From contig JAFEFN010000014.1 of NCBI GenBank assembly GCA_018240525.1, positions 606,487-670,486 on the forward strand: a stretch of DNA of 64,000 nt, read 5' to 3'. A model generated the notes under the pieces. That model saw only the letters and a list, made by a program, of their open reading frames with translations. It did not search any database and was not told the DNA's origin. The DNA is from Pseudomonadota bacterium (GTDB taxonomy: Bacteria; Pseudomonadota; Gammaproteobacteria; Steroidobacterales; Steroidobacteraceae). Both the position numbers and the translations under genes were made by a program. Below, piece after piece: positions 8,293-16,497 of the stretch; position 1 is the first letter of the stretch, and every line of letters starts with the position of its first letter.

Positions 8293-9447
8293 TCAGGTGC
8301 TGCATGCGCCGGGCATGGCAGCGATCCATTCACGGATGAGGGCCAGGCCCTCGCGGTGCACGGTGTTGCGCCCGAGCTCGGGCATCATCACGCCCGGCTC
8401 GGCCGAGGACAGCCGGTAGGGCACGATCGAGTCCTCGGGGTGCCCCGGGACGATGTCGATCAGGTGGTCACCGGTGCCGCGGCCGGCGGCGACCGGGGGC
8501 TTGCAGACCCCAAGGTGGCGGTCGGTCGCCACGGTGGGATCGAAGCTCAGCCCCGTGGTGTTCGCAGGCCCGGTGGGGCTGTGGCAGTGCACGCAGTTGA
8601 TGTCCAGGTAAGCACGCGCGCGCGCATCGAGCGGCTGGCGGGTATCACGCCAGTTGGCCGCGCGCGGCACCTCGGCAAGCGGCGGCACGCCGGCGAGGTA
8701 GCCCACCTTCTGCAGGTGCGCGAGCTCATTCTCCGCGCCGGTCGCGTAGGGATAGTCGCGGTTCAGGTGCCGCGCCTTCAGTCCCAGCGGCCCGAGCCTC
8801 TTCGCCGTCACGTCCGTCACGTGGCAGCCGGCACACTGGTTCTCGTTCGGAACCACGAAGCTGAAGGCCTCGTTGGCCTCCCCGTCGGCCACCAGCTCCA
8901 GCGGCACGATGTCACCGGTCCGGGCCAGGTCCGCCTCGGTCTGCGCGGCGTTCCACACGTAAGGCAGAGCCTCCCAGCCGTTTTCCCGGCGCACCAGCAG
9001 GCGCGTCTCGATGAGGCGCACGTTGTTCAGATCCAGTCCCTCGCCGGCGAAGTCGCGCGACTGGTCGTAGGTGCGCATGACCTGCGCAGCGCCACCGGCG
9101 GCACGCGGGTAGTAGAAGGTCTTGGTGAGGACCGTGCCGACCGGAAAATCGAAGGCGTGGCTGCCGTCGTACCTGGCCGAGGTGCCCTGCGGCATCCACA
9201 CGGTGCGCAGCTTGTGGGCGTAGTCGCTGAACAGCGGCGTGTTGAGGTCGTAGGGCACGACGCGCTCGTTCAGGGCGAGCTTCTTGCCCTCGACGTACAG
9301 CAGGTGCCAGTCGCGCAGGTGCTCGGGGCGCCCCTGCGGGAAGAAATGCACCGCAGGCTCGGGCGCACGCGCGCAGGCGGCGAGCAGCGCCAGCGCGGCA
9401 CAGCCCAGCAGAGCGCCCCGGCGGCGCAAGCGAGGATGCACGATCAC
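8293..9447 (-). CDS. SO2930-family diheme c-type cytochrome lipoprotein
   Basis: A 384-residue exported protein with a lipoprotein signal; the lipobox LAAC ends at C25. Two haem c sites are visible, CAGCH (205-209) and CVHCH (285-289), inside the pattern I know as the SO2930/HNE_0200 family (TIGR03806). That family regularly occurs paired with a parallel beta-helix protein (TIGR03805), which is exactly the next gene upstream here (7-base gap). The function of the pair is not established. The haem sites imply a redox role at the outer or inner membrane face. It is not a MauG-type peroxidase: it lacks that family's architecture and its spacing of haem motifs. Confidence 0.85.
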   Translation of the reverse strand: MIVHPRLRRRGALLGCAALALLAACARAPEPAVHFFPQGRPEHLRDWHLLYVEGKKLALNERVVPYDLNTPLFSDYAHKLRTVWMPQGTSARYDGSHAFDFPVGTVLTKTFYYPRAAGGAAQVMRTYDQSRDFAGEGLDLNNVRLIETRLLVRRENGWEALPYVWNAAQTEADLARTGDIVPLELVADGEANEAFSFVVPNENQCAGCHVTDVTAKRLGPLGLKARHLNRDYPYATGAENELAHLQKVGYLAGVPPLAEVPRAANWRDTRQPLDARARAYLDINCVHCHSPTGPANTTGLSFDPTVATDRHLGVCKPPVAAGRGTGDHLIDIVPGHPEDSIVPYRLSSAEPGVMMPELGRNTVHREGLALIREWIAAMPGACST

Positions 9448-9454
9448 CGAGGCC

Positions 9455-10696
9455 TTACGTCCCGCTGCGCAGCTCGACGGCCGGCAGCTTGGGCAGCTCG
9501 CACTGGTACGCGGCCATGTCCGTGCTCGGATTCTTGTACTTGTGCGGGCCGTCGGCGTTGAGGACCGTCACGCTGCCGTTCTTGATGCAGATGCGCTCCT
9601 CCGCCGGAGGCATCCCCTTCACCAGGTTCTTCTCGTCGCGGTAGCCGTCCCAGATGATCTCCGGGAAGTGCCCGTTCAGGCCGAACATGGCGACCTTCAG
9701 GGCCTTCAGGTCCATGCCATCGGGCGAGTCGCCGCCGCCGGAGAAGCGGTTGTCGTACACGAAGATCGCGCGCGGGTACGGGTCGTAGCCCGGGTCGATG
9801 CCGGGCTTGTTGTAGTAGTTGGTGGAGAAGTACGCCGAGATGATGAGGTTGGCGGTCTGGTTGTCGGCGATGTCGTTGTCGAAGATCTCGACCTTGCTGT
9901 TGGAGTTGACCACCACGCCGGCACCCGCCGGTACGGAGGCGACCGCCGCGCCCTTGGCGGCGAAGCTGGCCAGGTTGTTCTTGAAGACCTTGTTCTTGAA
10001 CACGCGCGTGGAATGCCCCGGCTGGCTCAGGTTCGGCATGTTGAAGACCAGGATGCCGCCGGTGTTGCCGGTGGCGGTGTTCTCGTAGACGTCCGCGTTG
10101 ATCGAGTTCTCGATCTCGATGCCGGCCACGTTCTGCTCCGCATGGCAGCGGCGCACGATGATGTTGGTCGACTGGCCCACGTAGATGCCGGCGTCCGAGG
10201 CGCCCCAGGAGGAGGAATCCTCGATCAGGATGTTGTGCGACTTCACCGGGTAGATGCCGTAGGCGCCGTTGGTGGTCTTCGGCCCGCCCGTCCAGGCCAC
10301 GCGTACGCCGCGGATGGTGATGTTGGTGCCGTCGTTGATCTTCAGCCCGTCGCCCTTGGTGTCCTCGATCGAGAGGTTCTCGATGGTGAAGTCGCTGGCG
10401 TACACCAGGATGCCCTCGGGGCCCGAGACCTGGTTCTTGAAGGAGAGGATGCTGGTATCGGTGCCGGCACCGCGGAGGGTGACGCCGTTGGCGCGCAGCG
10501 TGAGCACCCGGTCCAGGGCATGCTTGCCCGCGGGGATCTCGATGACCGTGCCGGGCTGGGCGTCGAGGAATTTCTCCTGCAGCTGCTTCTGGAAGGCAAC
10601 ATCATCGGCCGACAGCCCCTGGGGCTGGGCAGGGCCGCCCTGCTTTGCGCAGGCGGCGACGACAAGACACAGGGCAGCGACGGCCAGTGGGCGCAT
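9455..10696 (-). CDS. parallel beta-helix repeat lipoprotein (TIGR03805-like partner of diheme cytochrome)
   Basis: A 413-residue lipoprotein (lipobox VAAC, acylated cysteine C16). A right-handed beta-helix of repeated turns follows, such as DFTIENLSIEDTKGDGLKI, NITIRGVRV, NILIEDSSSWG, NIIVRRCHAEQN and ADVYENTATGNTGGILV. The start ATG (10694-10696) follows GAGGAAATC and begins a proper signal peptide; longer readings do not. The beta-helix fold is shared with polysaccharide lyases and epimerases, but I see no catalytic signature of a known lyase. It is known to pair with the SO2930-type cytochrome encoded immediately downstream. A reasonable guess is a surface protein that binds a polymer or hydrophobic substrate and works with the cytochrome; this is inference. 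Confidence 0.83.
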   Translation of the reverse strand: MRPLAVAALCLVVAACAKQGGPAQPQGLSADDVAFQKQLQEKFLDAQPGTVIEIPAGKHALDRVLTLRANGVTLRGAGTDTSILSFKNQVSGPEGILVYASDFTIENLSIEDTKGDGLKINDGTNITIRGVRVAWTGGPKTTNGAYGIYPVKSHNILIEDSSSWGASDAGIYVGQSTNIIVRRCHAEQNVAGIEIENSINADVYENTATGNTGGILVFNMPNLSQPGHSTRVFKNKVFKNNLASFAAKGAAVASVPAGAGVVVNSNSKVEIFDNDIADNQTANLIISAYFSTNYYNKPGIDPGYDPYPRAIFVYDNRFSGGGDSPDGMDLKALKVAMFGLNGHFPEIIWDGYRDEKNLVKGMPPAEERICIKNGSVTVLNADGPHKYKNPSTDMAAYQCELPKLPAVELRSGT

Positions 10697-10793
10697 GATT
10701 TCCTCGGGAGACGGAGATTGTTGCGGCCGCGCCACGCGGCCGTGGTAAACAGCCGCTAACGATAGCATCCCCGTTCCGGAGCTGCCTTAGGCT

Positions 10794-11663
10794 TTATCTA
10801 AAGATCACCGTGCGCCCGCCGTTGAGGAAAATGCGATGTTCCGTCGCATATCGCACTGCAGTAGACAGTGCGCGCCGTTCCGAATCGCGCCCGCGCGCGA
10901 CCAGCATGTCCGGCGTATCGGTGTGGTCCACCGGCTCGACCACCTGTTCGATGATCGGGCCTTCGTCGAGGTCGGCGGTCACGTAGTGCGCCGTGGCGCC
11001 GATCACCTTGACGCCCCGGTCGTAGGCCTGGTGGTAGGGCTTCGCCCCCTTGAAGCCCGGCAGGAATGAATGGTGGATGTTGATCGCCCGGCCGCGCAGG
11101 CGGCCGCACAGCTCATCGGACAGGATCTGCATGTAGCGCGCGAGGACCACCAGGTCGGTGCGCGTGGAGTCGATGAGCTCCATCAACCTGCGCTCCTGCT
11201 CGGGCTTGGTGGCCGGCGTCACGGGAAGGTGAAAGAACGGCAGGTTGTGGCGGGCGGCGATCGGCTGCAGGGTCACGTGGTTGGAGACGATCGCCGTCAC
11301 CTCCATCTTCAGGCCGCCGGTGCGGTGGCGGTACAGCAGGTCCTCCAGGCAGTGATCGAACTGCGAGACCATGATGAGGACCCGGCTGCGCTCGGCGCTG
11401 TCGTGGATGGCCCACTCCATCTCCTCGGCACGCGCCACCTGCTCGAACTCCTTGCGCAGCCTGCCAAGGTCCACCCGCTCGCCCTGCACCGCGCAGAAGG
11501 TGACGCGCACGAAGAAGCGCTGCGAGAGCGTGTCGTCGAACTGGTGCATCTCCATCAGGTAGAAGCGACGCGCGGCGAGAAAGCCCGCCACCGCCGCCGT
11601 GGTACCCATGCGGCTGGGGCAGCTGGCGGTGAGCACATACGGATGGTCGGTCGCGAAGTTCAA
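10794..11663 (-). CDS. purU: formyltetrahydrofolate deformylase
   Basis: A 289-residue enzyme hydrolysing 10-formyltetrahydrofolate to formate and tetrahydrofolate, which balances one-carbon pools and feeds formate to PurT. The N-terminal ACT domain covers about 8-85 (YVLTASCPSRMGTTAAVAGF). The formyltransferase-type catalytic domain carries N195 and H197 in INIHHSFLPGFKG and D233 in DEGPIIEQ, the conserved Asn-His-Asp set. I place the start at TTG (11661-11663), 8 bases after AGGAG. This gives the usual family length; the upstream extension is arginine/proline-rich and not family-like. It stands alone between the beta-helix gene and the SDR gene. Confidence 0.92.
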   Translation of the reverse strand: MNFATDHPYVLTASCPSRMGTTAAVAGFLAARRFYLMEMHQFDDTLSQRFFVRVTFCAVQGERVDLGRLRKEFEQVARAEEMEWAIHDSAERSRVLIMVSQFDHCLEDLLYRHRTGGLKMEVTAIVSNHVTLQPIAARHNLPFFHLPVTPATKPEQERRLMELIDSTRTDLVVLARYMQILSDELCGRLRGRAINIHHSFLPGFKGAKPYHQAYDRGVKVIGATAHYVTADLDEGPIIEQVVEPVDHTDTPDMLVARGRDSERRALSTAVRYATEHRIFLNGGRTVIFR

Positions 11664-11794
11664 GCGGCTCGCTCCTGGGAGGCAAAAGGCAACCCGGCGA
11701 GCCTGACAGGCCGGGCGCGGCGGCTCTAATCCAAAAGGGACGGGCGCCATCGCGTACGCGCCATCCGGCGCGCGGGGCGCGATCCCCGCCGGCC

Positions 11795-12493
11795 TCAGCC
11801 GCGCCCGAAGACCCGGATGGCGGCCCCGGTCACCGCGCGGGCGCCCTCCCCGGCCAGGAACACCACCACGTCGGCCAGTGCCTCGGGCTGCACCCAGCGG
11901 CTGAAATCCGCGTCGGGCATGTCGGCACGGTTGCGCGGGGTGTCGAGAGTGCCCGGCAGCACGGTGTTCACCGTGATGTTGCGGTCCTTGAGCTCCTCGG
12001 CGAGGGCCTCGCTGAGGCGCTCGACGCCGGACTTCGAGGCGGTGTAAGCGCCCATGCCCGCGTGGGCACGCGCCGCCGCGCCGGCGCCGATGTTGACGAT
12101 GCGCCCGCCGCCCCGGGCGAGCAGGTGCGGCACGATGGCGCGGCAGCCCACGACCGCGGTCTTGAGGTTCATCGCGAACATCTCGTCCCAGATGGCCAGC
12201 TCACCCGCGGCAAGCAGCTGCCACTGGAAGCCGCCGGCCACGTTCACCAGGACATCCAGGCCGCCGGTGAGCTCGCTCGCGCGCTGCAGGGCCCCTGCCG
12301 CTGCCGCAGCGTCGGCGAGGTCCACCCCGCCGAGCAGCACGTGCGGGGCGGGAAATTGCGCGTGCGCCCAGGGCGGTGCCGGGACGCGGTCCACCAGCAC
12401 GACGCGGGCGCCGCCGGCTGCGAAGCGGCGCGCCACCGCGGCTCCGAGGACCCCGAAGGCCCCGGTGATGACGACCACACGCTGCGTGCTCAT
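11795..12493 (-). CDS. SDR-family oxidoreductase lacking the catalytic serine
   Basis: A 232-residue short-chain dehydrogenase/reductase. The nucleotide-binding motif is TGAFGVLG (10-17), followed by an acidic D35 that hints at NAD preference. NVAG is at 84-87, the structural N109 is present, and the Tyr-Lys pair is Y150 and K154 in YTASK. The position 13 residues before the tyrosine, normally the catalytic serine, is alanine (A137 in NIGAGAA). Dihydropteridine-reductase-like SDRs are known to work without this serine, so the protein may still be active. AGGAG precedes the ATG by 9 bases. It sits 12 bases downstream of the Coq4-like gene and likely shares an operon with it and AtuA. Confidence 0.85.
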   Translation of the reverse strand: MSTQRVVVITGAFGVLGAAVARRFAAGGARVVLVDRVPAPPWAHAQFPAPHVLLGGVDLADAAAAAGALQRASELTGGLDVLVNVAGGFQWQLLAAGELAIWDEMFAMNLKTAVVGCRAIVPHLLARGGGRIVNIGAGAAARAHAGMGAYTASKSGVERLSEALAEELKDRNITVNTVLPGTLDTPRNRADMPDADFSRWVQPEALADVVVFLAGEGARAVTGAAIRVFGRG

Positions 12494-12505
12494 GCCTGCG
12501 CTCTC

Positions 12506-13312
12506 CTAACACCACTGGGCGGATGCGGCCGAGGTATCGGCCAGGCGCACCCCGCGGATCCCCGCCTTCCTGCGCGCCTGCTCGGGCGTGAGCTCGAACA
12601 GCTCCTCGAAGCGCAGGCTGTAGAGCGGGCCGGACTCGCGCCCGACCTGTGCACCGCGCTCCAGGGCATCGAGCACGGTCAGCCACGTCTGCGGGTAGTG
12701 CAGCACGGCACGCGTCAGGATACGCGTGGAGGAGAGCATGTAGAACACGCACAGCTCGCCGGCGAGCTCCGCGCTCAGGTGCACGAACAGGTTGCTGAGG
12801 CGCATGTAGTACGGCACGACCTCGCCGATGAAGTCGAAGCCGCCCCCGCCGAGGATGTGCTCGAGGTCGTGCGTCTGGCCGGCGCGCAGGAAGAAGTACT
12901 GGTAGTCGTTCTGCGGCTTGTACGGCGGCACGATGTCCACCTGCAGGTCATTGTCCATGAGCTGCTTGTAGAAGATGCCGGCCGTGCTCTCGGGGGGGTA
13001 GTCCTTGAGGTCCTCGCGCTTGAACGTGGAGATGTGGCCTTCTCGGAACCACTGGTCGAGCGCCGCGTTCTTGCGCCGCTCCGCGGCGAAGAGCTCGTTG
13101 ATGCGGTCGATGTCCTGCACCTCGCGCAGCGCCAGCACGAGCGGCATCGGGTCGGACGGGGTGGGCGCATCCGGTCCGTTCTTGCGCAGCAGGTGCGTGG
13201 CCAGCCAGTCGCGGATCCGCGGGTCGTTGAGGTAGCGCGACGAGCTTACCAGCGTACTGCTCGTGGTCGGCACCCGGGTGAGGCCCTTCATCAGGTACGA
13301 ATAGTCGTTCAC
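12506..13312 (-). CDS. Coq4-like protein
   Basis: A 268-residue protein of the Coq4 family (PF05019). It carries the complete zinc-ligand signature HDxxH-x11-E: H148, D149, H152 and E164 in THDLEHILGGGGFDFIGE. Coq4 in eukaryotes organises, and has been implicated in decarboxylation within, ubiquinone biosynthesis; bacterial relatives outside coq operons are poorly understood. The start is GTG (13310-13312) after GGAG. The stop is 12 bases before the SDR gene, and the AtuA-like gene ends 32 bases upstream. That context (terpene utilisation-like protein, Coq4-like protein, SDR) argues for a role in handling an isoprenoid or hydrophobic metabolite rather than ubiquinone itself, which is inference. 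Confidence 0.82.
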   Translation of the reverse strand: MNDYSYLMKGLTRVPTTSSTLVSSSRYLNDPRIRDWLATHLLRKNGPDAPTPSDPMPLVLALREVQDIDRINELFAAERRKNAALDQWFREGHISTFKREDLKDYPPESTAGIFYKQLMDNDLQVDIVPPYKPQNDYQYFFLRAGQTHDLEHILGGGGFDFIGEVVPYYMRLSNLFVHLSAELAGELCVFYMLSSTRILTRAVLHYPQTWLTVLDALERGAQVGRESGPLYSLRFEELFELTPEQARRKAGIRGVRLADTSAASAQWC

Positions 13313-13344
13313 GGCTTGCGGCTCCGGTTACTGAAGGTTCGTCT

Positions 13345-15141
13345 TTAGCGCGGTGCGAGCTGGGCGGCCAGTTCCGCCGGCACCCTGACGGGCAGCCGCA
13401 GCAGCATCTGCCCCATGCCCTTGGCGGCAGGATCCAGCTGCGTACTGGCATTGATGCCGCCCTCGAGTGCATCGTGCACCACGAGGTTCAGTGCGTGGAA
13501 ACCCGGCACTTCGTAGCGATCCACGCGCGGCGGCCCGGCCGGGCGCAGGTGCCGGTACCACTCCCCCACCACCGCCGGGTCCAGCGCCGCGCGCAGCCAG
13601 GGCAGGTACTCGGGCCGGCGCGCGATCACCGCCACGTTGAACAGGCGTCCCTTGTCGCCCGAGCGCACGAAGGCAAGCCTCACGAGCTCCACGGTGACGG
13701 CGCCGGCCGGAGGCGCAGCTGGCGGCGCGGCCGCCGGGCGGGCGGGTGGTGCCGCGACGCCGGGCGCGTCCGCCAGCTCGCGCGCATGCCCGCCGAGGGT
13801 GAGACGCGGGTTGAGCGCGCGCTTGGCGAGCAGGCACAGGAAGAGCCCGGTGACCGGCGAGACCTGCGTGGCGAGGTTGATGGAAGTCCCGGGCGACATC
13901 CCGGAGACGGCCATCCATTGCTCGCGCGCGAACAGATCCGCGCCGAGCTTCTGGGGATGGTCGGCGACCAGCTTGAGGATGACCTCGCGCCCGCCGCCCG
14001 GCTGTGCATGCGCGCCGAAGCTGCGCTCCGCGCCGATCACGACGGCGCTGGTGGCCGTGAAGTCGCCGAGCCCACGGGCGCGCAGCAGTGCCCCGGCCCG
14101 CGCGAAGAGCGCGGCCGCCTGCCGCTCGGCCTTGGCCGTGGCCTCCTCGCCGATCAGGGGCTGGTAGGCGATCGCGCGCCAGCCGTCATCGTAGGTGATG
14201 CACAGCTTGTAGCTGTCGGTGGGCGCATTGCCGCGCGCACCGGACACCCGCACGCGGTCCGCGCCCGCCTGCACGAGCTTCACCCCGCTGAAGTCGCAGC
14301 GCACGTCGGTGACGATGTAGTCCGCCGGGTCACTCACCTCGTACAGCAGCTGCTCGGCCACCGTGCCCACGGAGACCAGTCCACCGCTGCCCTCCGGCTT
14401 GGTGATGACCAGGCTGCCGTCGGCATGGCACTCGCCGATCGGAAAGCCGATGTCCTCCCAGCGCGGCACCTCGCGCCAGTCGGTGAACGTCCCGCCGGTA
14501 ACTTGTGCACCGCACTCGAGCAGGTGCCCGGCGAGGGTTCCCGCGGCCAGGCGGTCGTAGTCGCCCGCAGCCCAGCCGAACTCGTGGATCAGCGGACCCA
14601 AGGCGAGCGCGCTGTCGACCACGCGGCCGGTGACGACGATGTCGGCGCCGAGCCCGAGCGCGGCGGCGATCGGGAAAGCCCCGAGGTAGGCGTTGGCGCT
14701 GATGATCGGCTTCTGTGGCAGGGACGCACCGGTGAACATGTCGCGGATGCCGGCGCTGCGCAGCGCCTCGACCTGCGAGCGCACGTCGTCCCCATCCACG
14801 CAGGCCACGCGCAGCGCAAGACCCTGCTCGCGGATCATCGTCTCCAGGGCGGCGACCAGCCCCGAGGGGTTGAGGCCACCGGCATTGGCGATGACCTTGA
14901 CGCCCTGGCGGGCGATCTCGGCCAGGTGGGGACCGACGTGCACGGTCAGAAAGTCGGTGCCGTAGCCGCCCTTGGGGTCCATGGCCTGGTAGCGACCAAG
15001 CAGCCCCATGGAGGCTTCGGCGAGGTAGTCGAAGATGAGGTAGTCGAGGCGCCCCCCGCGCAGCAGCTGCGGGACCGCCAGGGCGCTGTCCACCAGGAAC
15101 GCCGATCCGCCCCCGATGCGTATGACCTTGTCCTGCACCAC
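13345..15141 (-). CDS. AtuA-like (DUF1446) acyclic terpene utilisation protein with fused C-terminal domain
   Basis: A 598-residue two-domain protein. Residues 1 to about 455 are the AtuA core, with GGGSAFLVDSA, DYLAEASM, NAGGLNPSG and TGRVVDSALALGPL. A proline/alanine-rich linker (about 460-490) leads to the AtuA-like ferredoxin-fold domain (VRLAFVRSGDKGRLFNVAVIAR onward). AtuA is required for citronellol/geraniol catabolism in Pseudomonas, but its reaction is undefined, and the atuC/atuF carboxylase genes are not in this window. The start GTG (15139-15141) is followed by a second GTG; either could be used. It is the first gene of the minus-strand set with the Coq4-like and SDR genes and is divergent from a Crp/Fnr-type regulator gene. 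Confidence 0.87.
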   Translation of the reverse strand: MVQDKVIRIGGGSAFLVDSALAVPQLLRGGRLDYLIFDYLAEASMGLLGRYQAMDPKGGYGTDFLTVHVGPHLAEIARQGVKVIANAGGLNPSGLVAALETMIREQGLALRVACVDGDDVRSQVEALRSAGIRDMFTGASLPQKPIISANAYLGAFPIAAALGLGADIVVTGRVVDSALALGPLIHEFGWAAGDYDRLAAGTLAGHLLECGAQVTGGTFTDWREVPRWEDIGFPIGECHADGSLVITKPEGSGGLVSVGTVAEQLLYEVSDPADYIVTDVRCDFSGVKLVQAGADRVRVSGARGNAPTDSYKLCITYDDGWRAIAYQPLIGEEATAKAERQAAALFARAGALLRARGLGDFTATSAVVIGAERSFGAHAQPGGGREVILKLVADHPQKLGADLFAREQWMAVSGMSPGTSINLATQVSPVTGLFLCLLAKRALNPRLTLGGHARELADAPGVAAPPARPAAAPPAAPPAGAVTVELVRLAFVRSGDKGRLFNVAVIARRPEYLPWLRAALDPAVVGEWYRHLRPAGPPRVDRYEVPGFHALNLVVHDALEGGINASTQLDPAAKGMGQMLLRLPVRVPAELAAQLAPR

Positions 15142-15189
15142 GCCCCCGGCTCGCTACGGTCTATAAGATAAGGACTCTATCCCGCCGGC

Positions 15190-15199
15190 TTGCCGGCAA
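15190..15199. promoter_or_regulatory. palindrome TTGCCGGCAA between divergent atuA-like and crp-like genes
   Basis: A perfect 10-base palindrome in the 83-base gap between the divergently transcribed AtuA-like gene and the Crp/Fnr-type regulator gene. Its position suits an operator through which the regulator controls both genes. It does not match the canonical CRP (TGTGA-N6-TCACA) or FNR half-sites, so the link is only positional. CCGGC repeats around it may also make an mRNA hairpin. Confidence 0.35.
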
Positions 15200-15224
15200 T
15201 TGTCACCCAGGTTACTTTCTGGCG

Positions 15225-15908
15225 ATGACGGCCTCGCGGGACACGGCGCTCAAGGTGCTGCGCGGGTGCGAATGGCTCGCGCGCGAGCCGCCCGCACTCC
15301 CGGACGCGCTGCTTGCGCACGGCCGGCTGCTGCAACTGAATGCCGGTGAATGGGCACAGGCCGAGGGCGATGACCACCGCGGGCTGGTGGTCGTGATAAG
15401 CGGCCTGGTGCACGTCTCCTGCCAGGCCTCGGGGCAGCGGACGGTGCTGATCGGCCACTGCGAGGCAGGTTCGGTGCTCGGACATGCGACCCGCTACAGC
15501 GGCGGACCGCGGCTGGTGACGGCCGTGTGTGCCGAGCCGAGCGTGGTGCTGGCCGTGCCCGAGCGGGGACTGGAGGCCGTCGCCGCGCAGTGGCCCACCC
15601 TGTGGCGAGCGCTCGCCACGTCCGCCTACAGCTACACCCGCCGCACGGTGCGCGCCCTGGCCGAACTGATCTCGCTGCCGCCCCGCCAGCGACTGGCCGC
15701 GCGGCTGCTGCTCATCGCCACACCGGGGGAGTCCGGGGAGCAGGTGGTGCGCCTGTCCCAGCAGGCCCTCGGCGAGATGATCGGGGTCAGCCGCAAGACC
15801 GTGAATGCCCACCTGGCCGCGCTCGAGCGCCGGAAGCTGCTCACCGCCTCCTACAACCACATCATCCTGCGCGACCCGAGGGGGCTGCGCCGCTTCGCGG
15901 ACAGCTAG
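15225..15908 (+). CDS. Crp/Fnr-family transcriptional regulator
   Basis: A 227-residue protein with an N-terminal cyclic-nucleotide-like sensor fold (about 30-130; VVVISGLVHVSCQASGQRTVLIG) and a C-terminal winged helix-turn-helix (LSQQALGEMIGVSRKTVNAHLAALERRKLL, about 176-206). It lacks the N-terminal cysteine cluster of oxygen-sensing FNR, and the usual cAMP-contact glutamate/arginine/serine pattern is not obvious, so the ligand is unknown. It is divergent from the AtuA-like operon, which it may control. Its last four bases overlap the convergent HutD-like gene, tail to tail. Confidence 0.87.
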   Translation: MTASRDTALKVLRGCEWLAREPPALPDALLAHGRLLQLNAGEWAQAEGDDHRGLVVVISGLVHVSCQASGQRTVLIGHCEAGSVLGHATRYSGGPRLVTAVCAEPSVVLAVPERGLEAVAAQWPTLWRALATSAYSYTRRTVRALAELISLPPRQRLAARLLLIATPGESGEQVVRLSQQALGEMIGVSRKTVNAHLAALERRKLLTASYNHIILRDPRGLRRFADS

Positions 15909-16492
15909 GCGGCCGGGTCGATCTCGATCCGGTAGAAGCAGGCGCCCGGCACGGTGCTGGAGAACTCGGTCTGCAGCGGGCCCTCGATGCGCACCGCGTC
16001 CAGCCGGCCCAGGGGGAGCGTCCTCCCGGCCGCATCCATCACCAGTGCCGCCGAGGCGAGCACCACGGTGGTGGCCGCACAGAAGCGGTACGGGGCGCGC
16101 CCCTGCACGAGGCAGCGCTGCACGCGTGCCGTGCAGCGCCCGCGCCGGGTCATCACGTTGAGGTCGCGCACGCACCCGCCGACCGGTCCGCCGCTCGCCG
16201 CCACGTCGCCGGGAAACGGCCAGGGTGCACTCTCGGGGGTGAGCACCACTTCGGGGCGACCGGCGACGCTCAGCGACAACGCGCCCTCGAGGACGGCGAT
16301 GATGCGGTCGATGCCCGGAAAACTCGAAAACGGGGCCGGGGTGTCCACCCGTGCGCAGCTGATGCGCCAGTCGAAGTCCGCAAGGCTCGCCCCCGGCGGC
16401 TGCACGGCAATCTCACTGGTGAGCCCGCCGCCGTTCTTCCACGGTACCTCGGCGCGCGCGGCAGCCGGGAGCAGCTCAAGTCCGGCGCCCAT
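15905..16492 (-). CDS. HutD/Ves family cupin-like protein
   Basis: A 195-residue protein of the HutD/Ves family (PF05962), a bicupin-like fold. It shows the opening WKNGGGLTSEIAV (18-30), FDWRISCARVDTPAPFSSFPGIDRIIAVLEG, and the central LNVMTRRG. HutD has been associated with histidine utilisation, but its biochemical role is unclear, and no other hut gene is present. The gene is the last of three closely spaced minus-strand genes (S9 peptidase, GFA-family protein, HutD-like), with a 5-base gap from the GFA stop. The ATG is at 16490-16492. Confidence 0.83.
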   Translation of the reverse strand: MGAGLELLPAAARAEVPWKNGGGLTSEIAVQPPGASLADFDWRISCARVDTPAPFSSFPGIDRIIAVLEGALSLSVAGRPEVVLTPESAPWPFPGDVAASGGPVGGCVRDLNVMTRRGRCTARVQRCLVQGRAPYRFCAATTVVLASAALVMDAAGRTLPLGRLDAVRIEGPLQTEFSSTVPGACFYRIEIDPAA

Positions 16493-16497
16493 GCAGG

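Noticed and set aside
5663..8419. 918-codon open frame antisense to the TonB receptor gene
   Set aside because: Its translation is arginine/valine/alanine-rich with no motif, and the minus-strand receptor is unmistakable. Long antisense frames are expected in GC-rich DNA.
8293..9447. Diheme cytochrome as the missing MauG for TTQ maturation
   Set aside because: Motif context matches the SO2930-type family paired with a beta-helix protein, and it lies 15 kb away in a different gene set.
9455..10696. Beta-helix protein as a pectate lyase
   Set aside because: The fold repeats are there but no lyase catalytic signature, and its partner is the diheme cytochrome.
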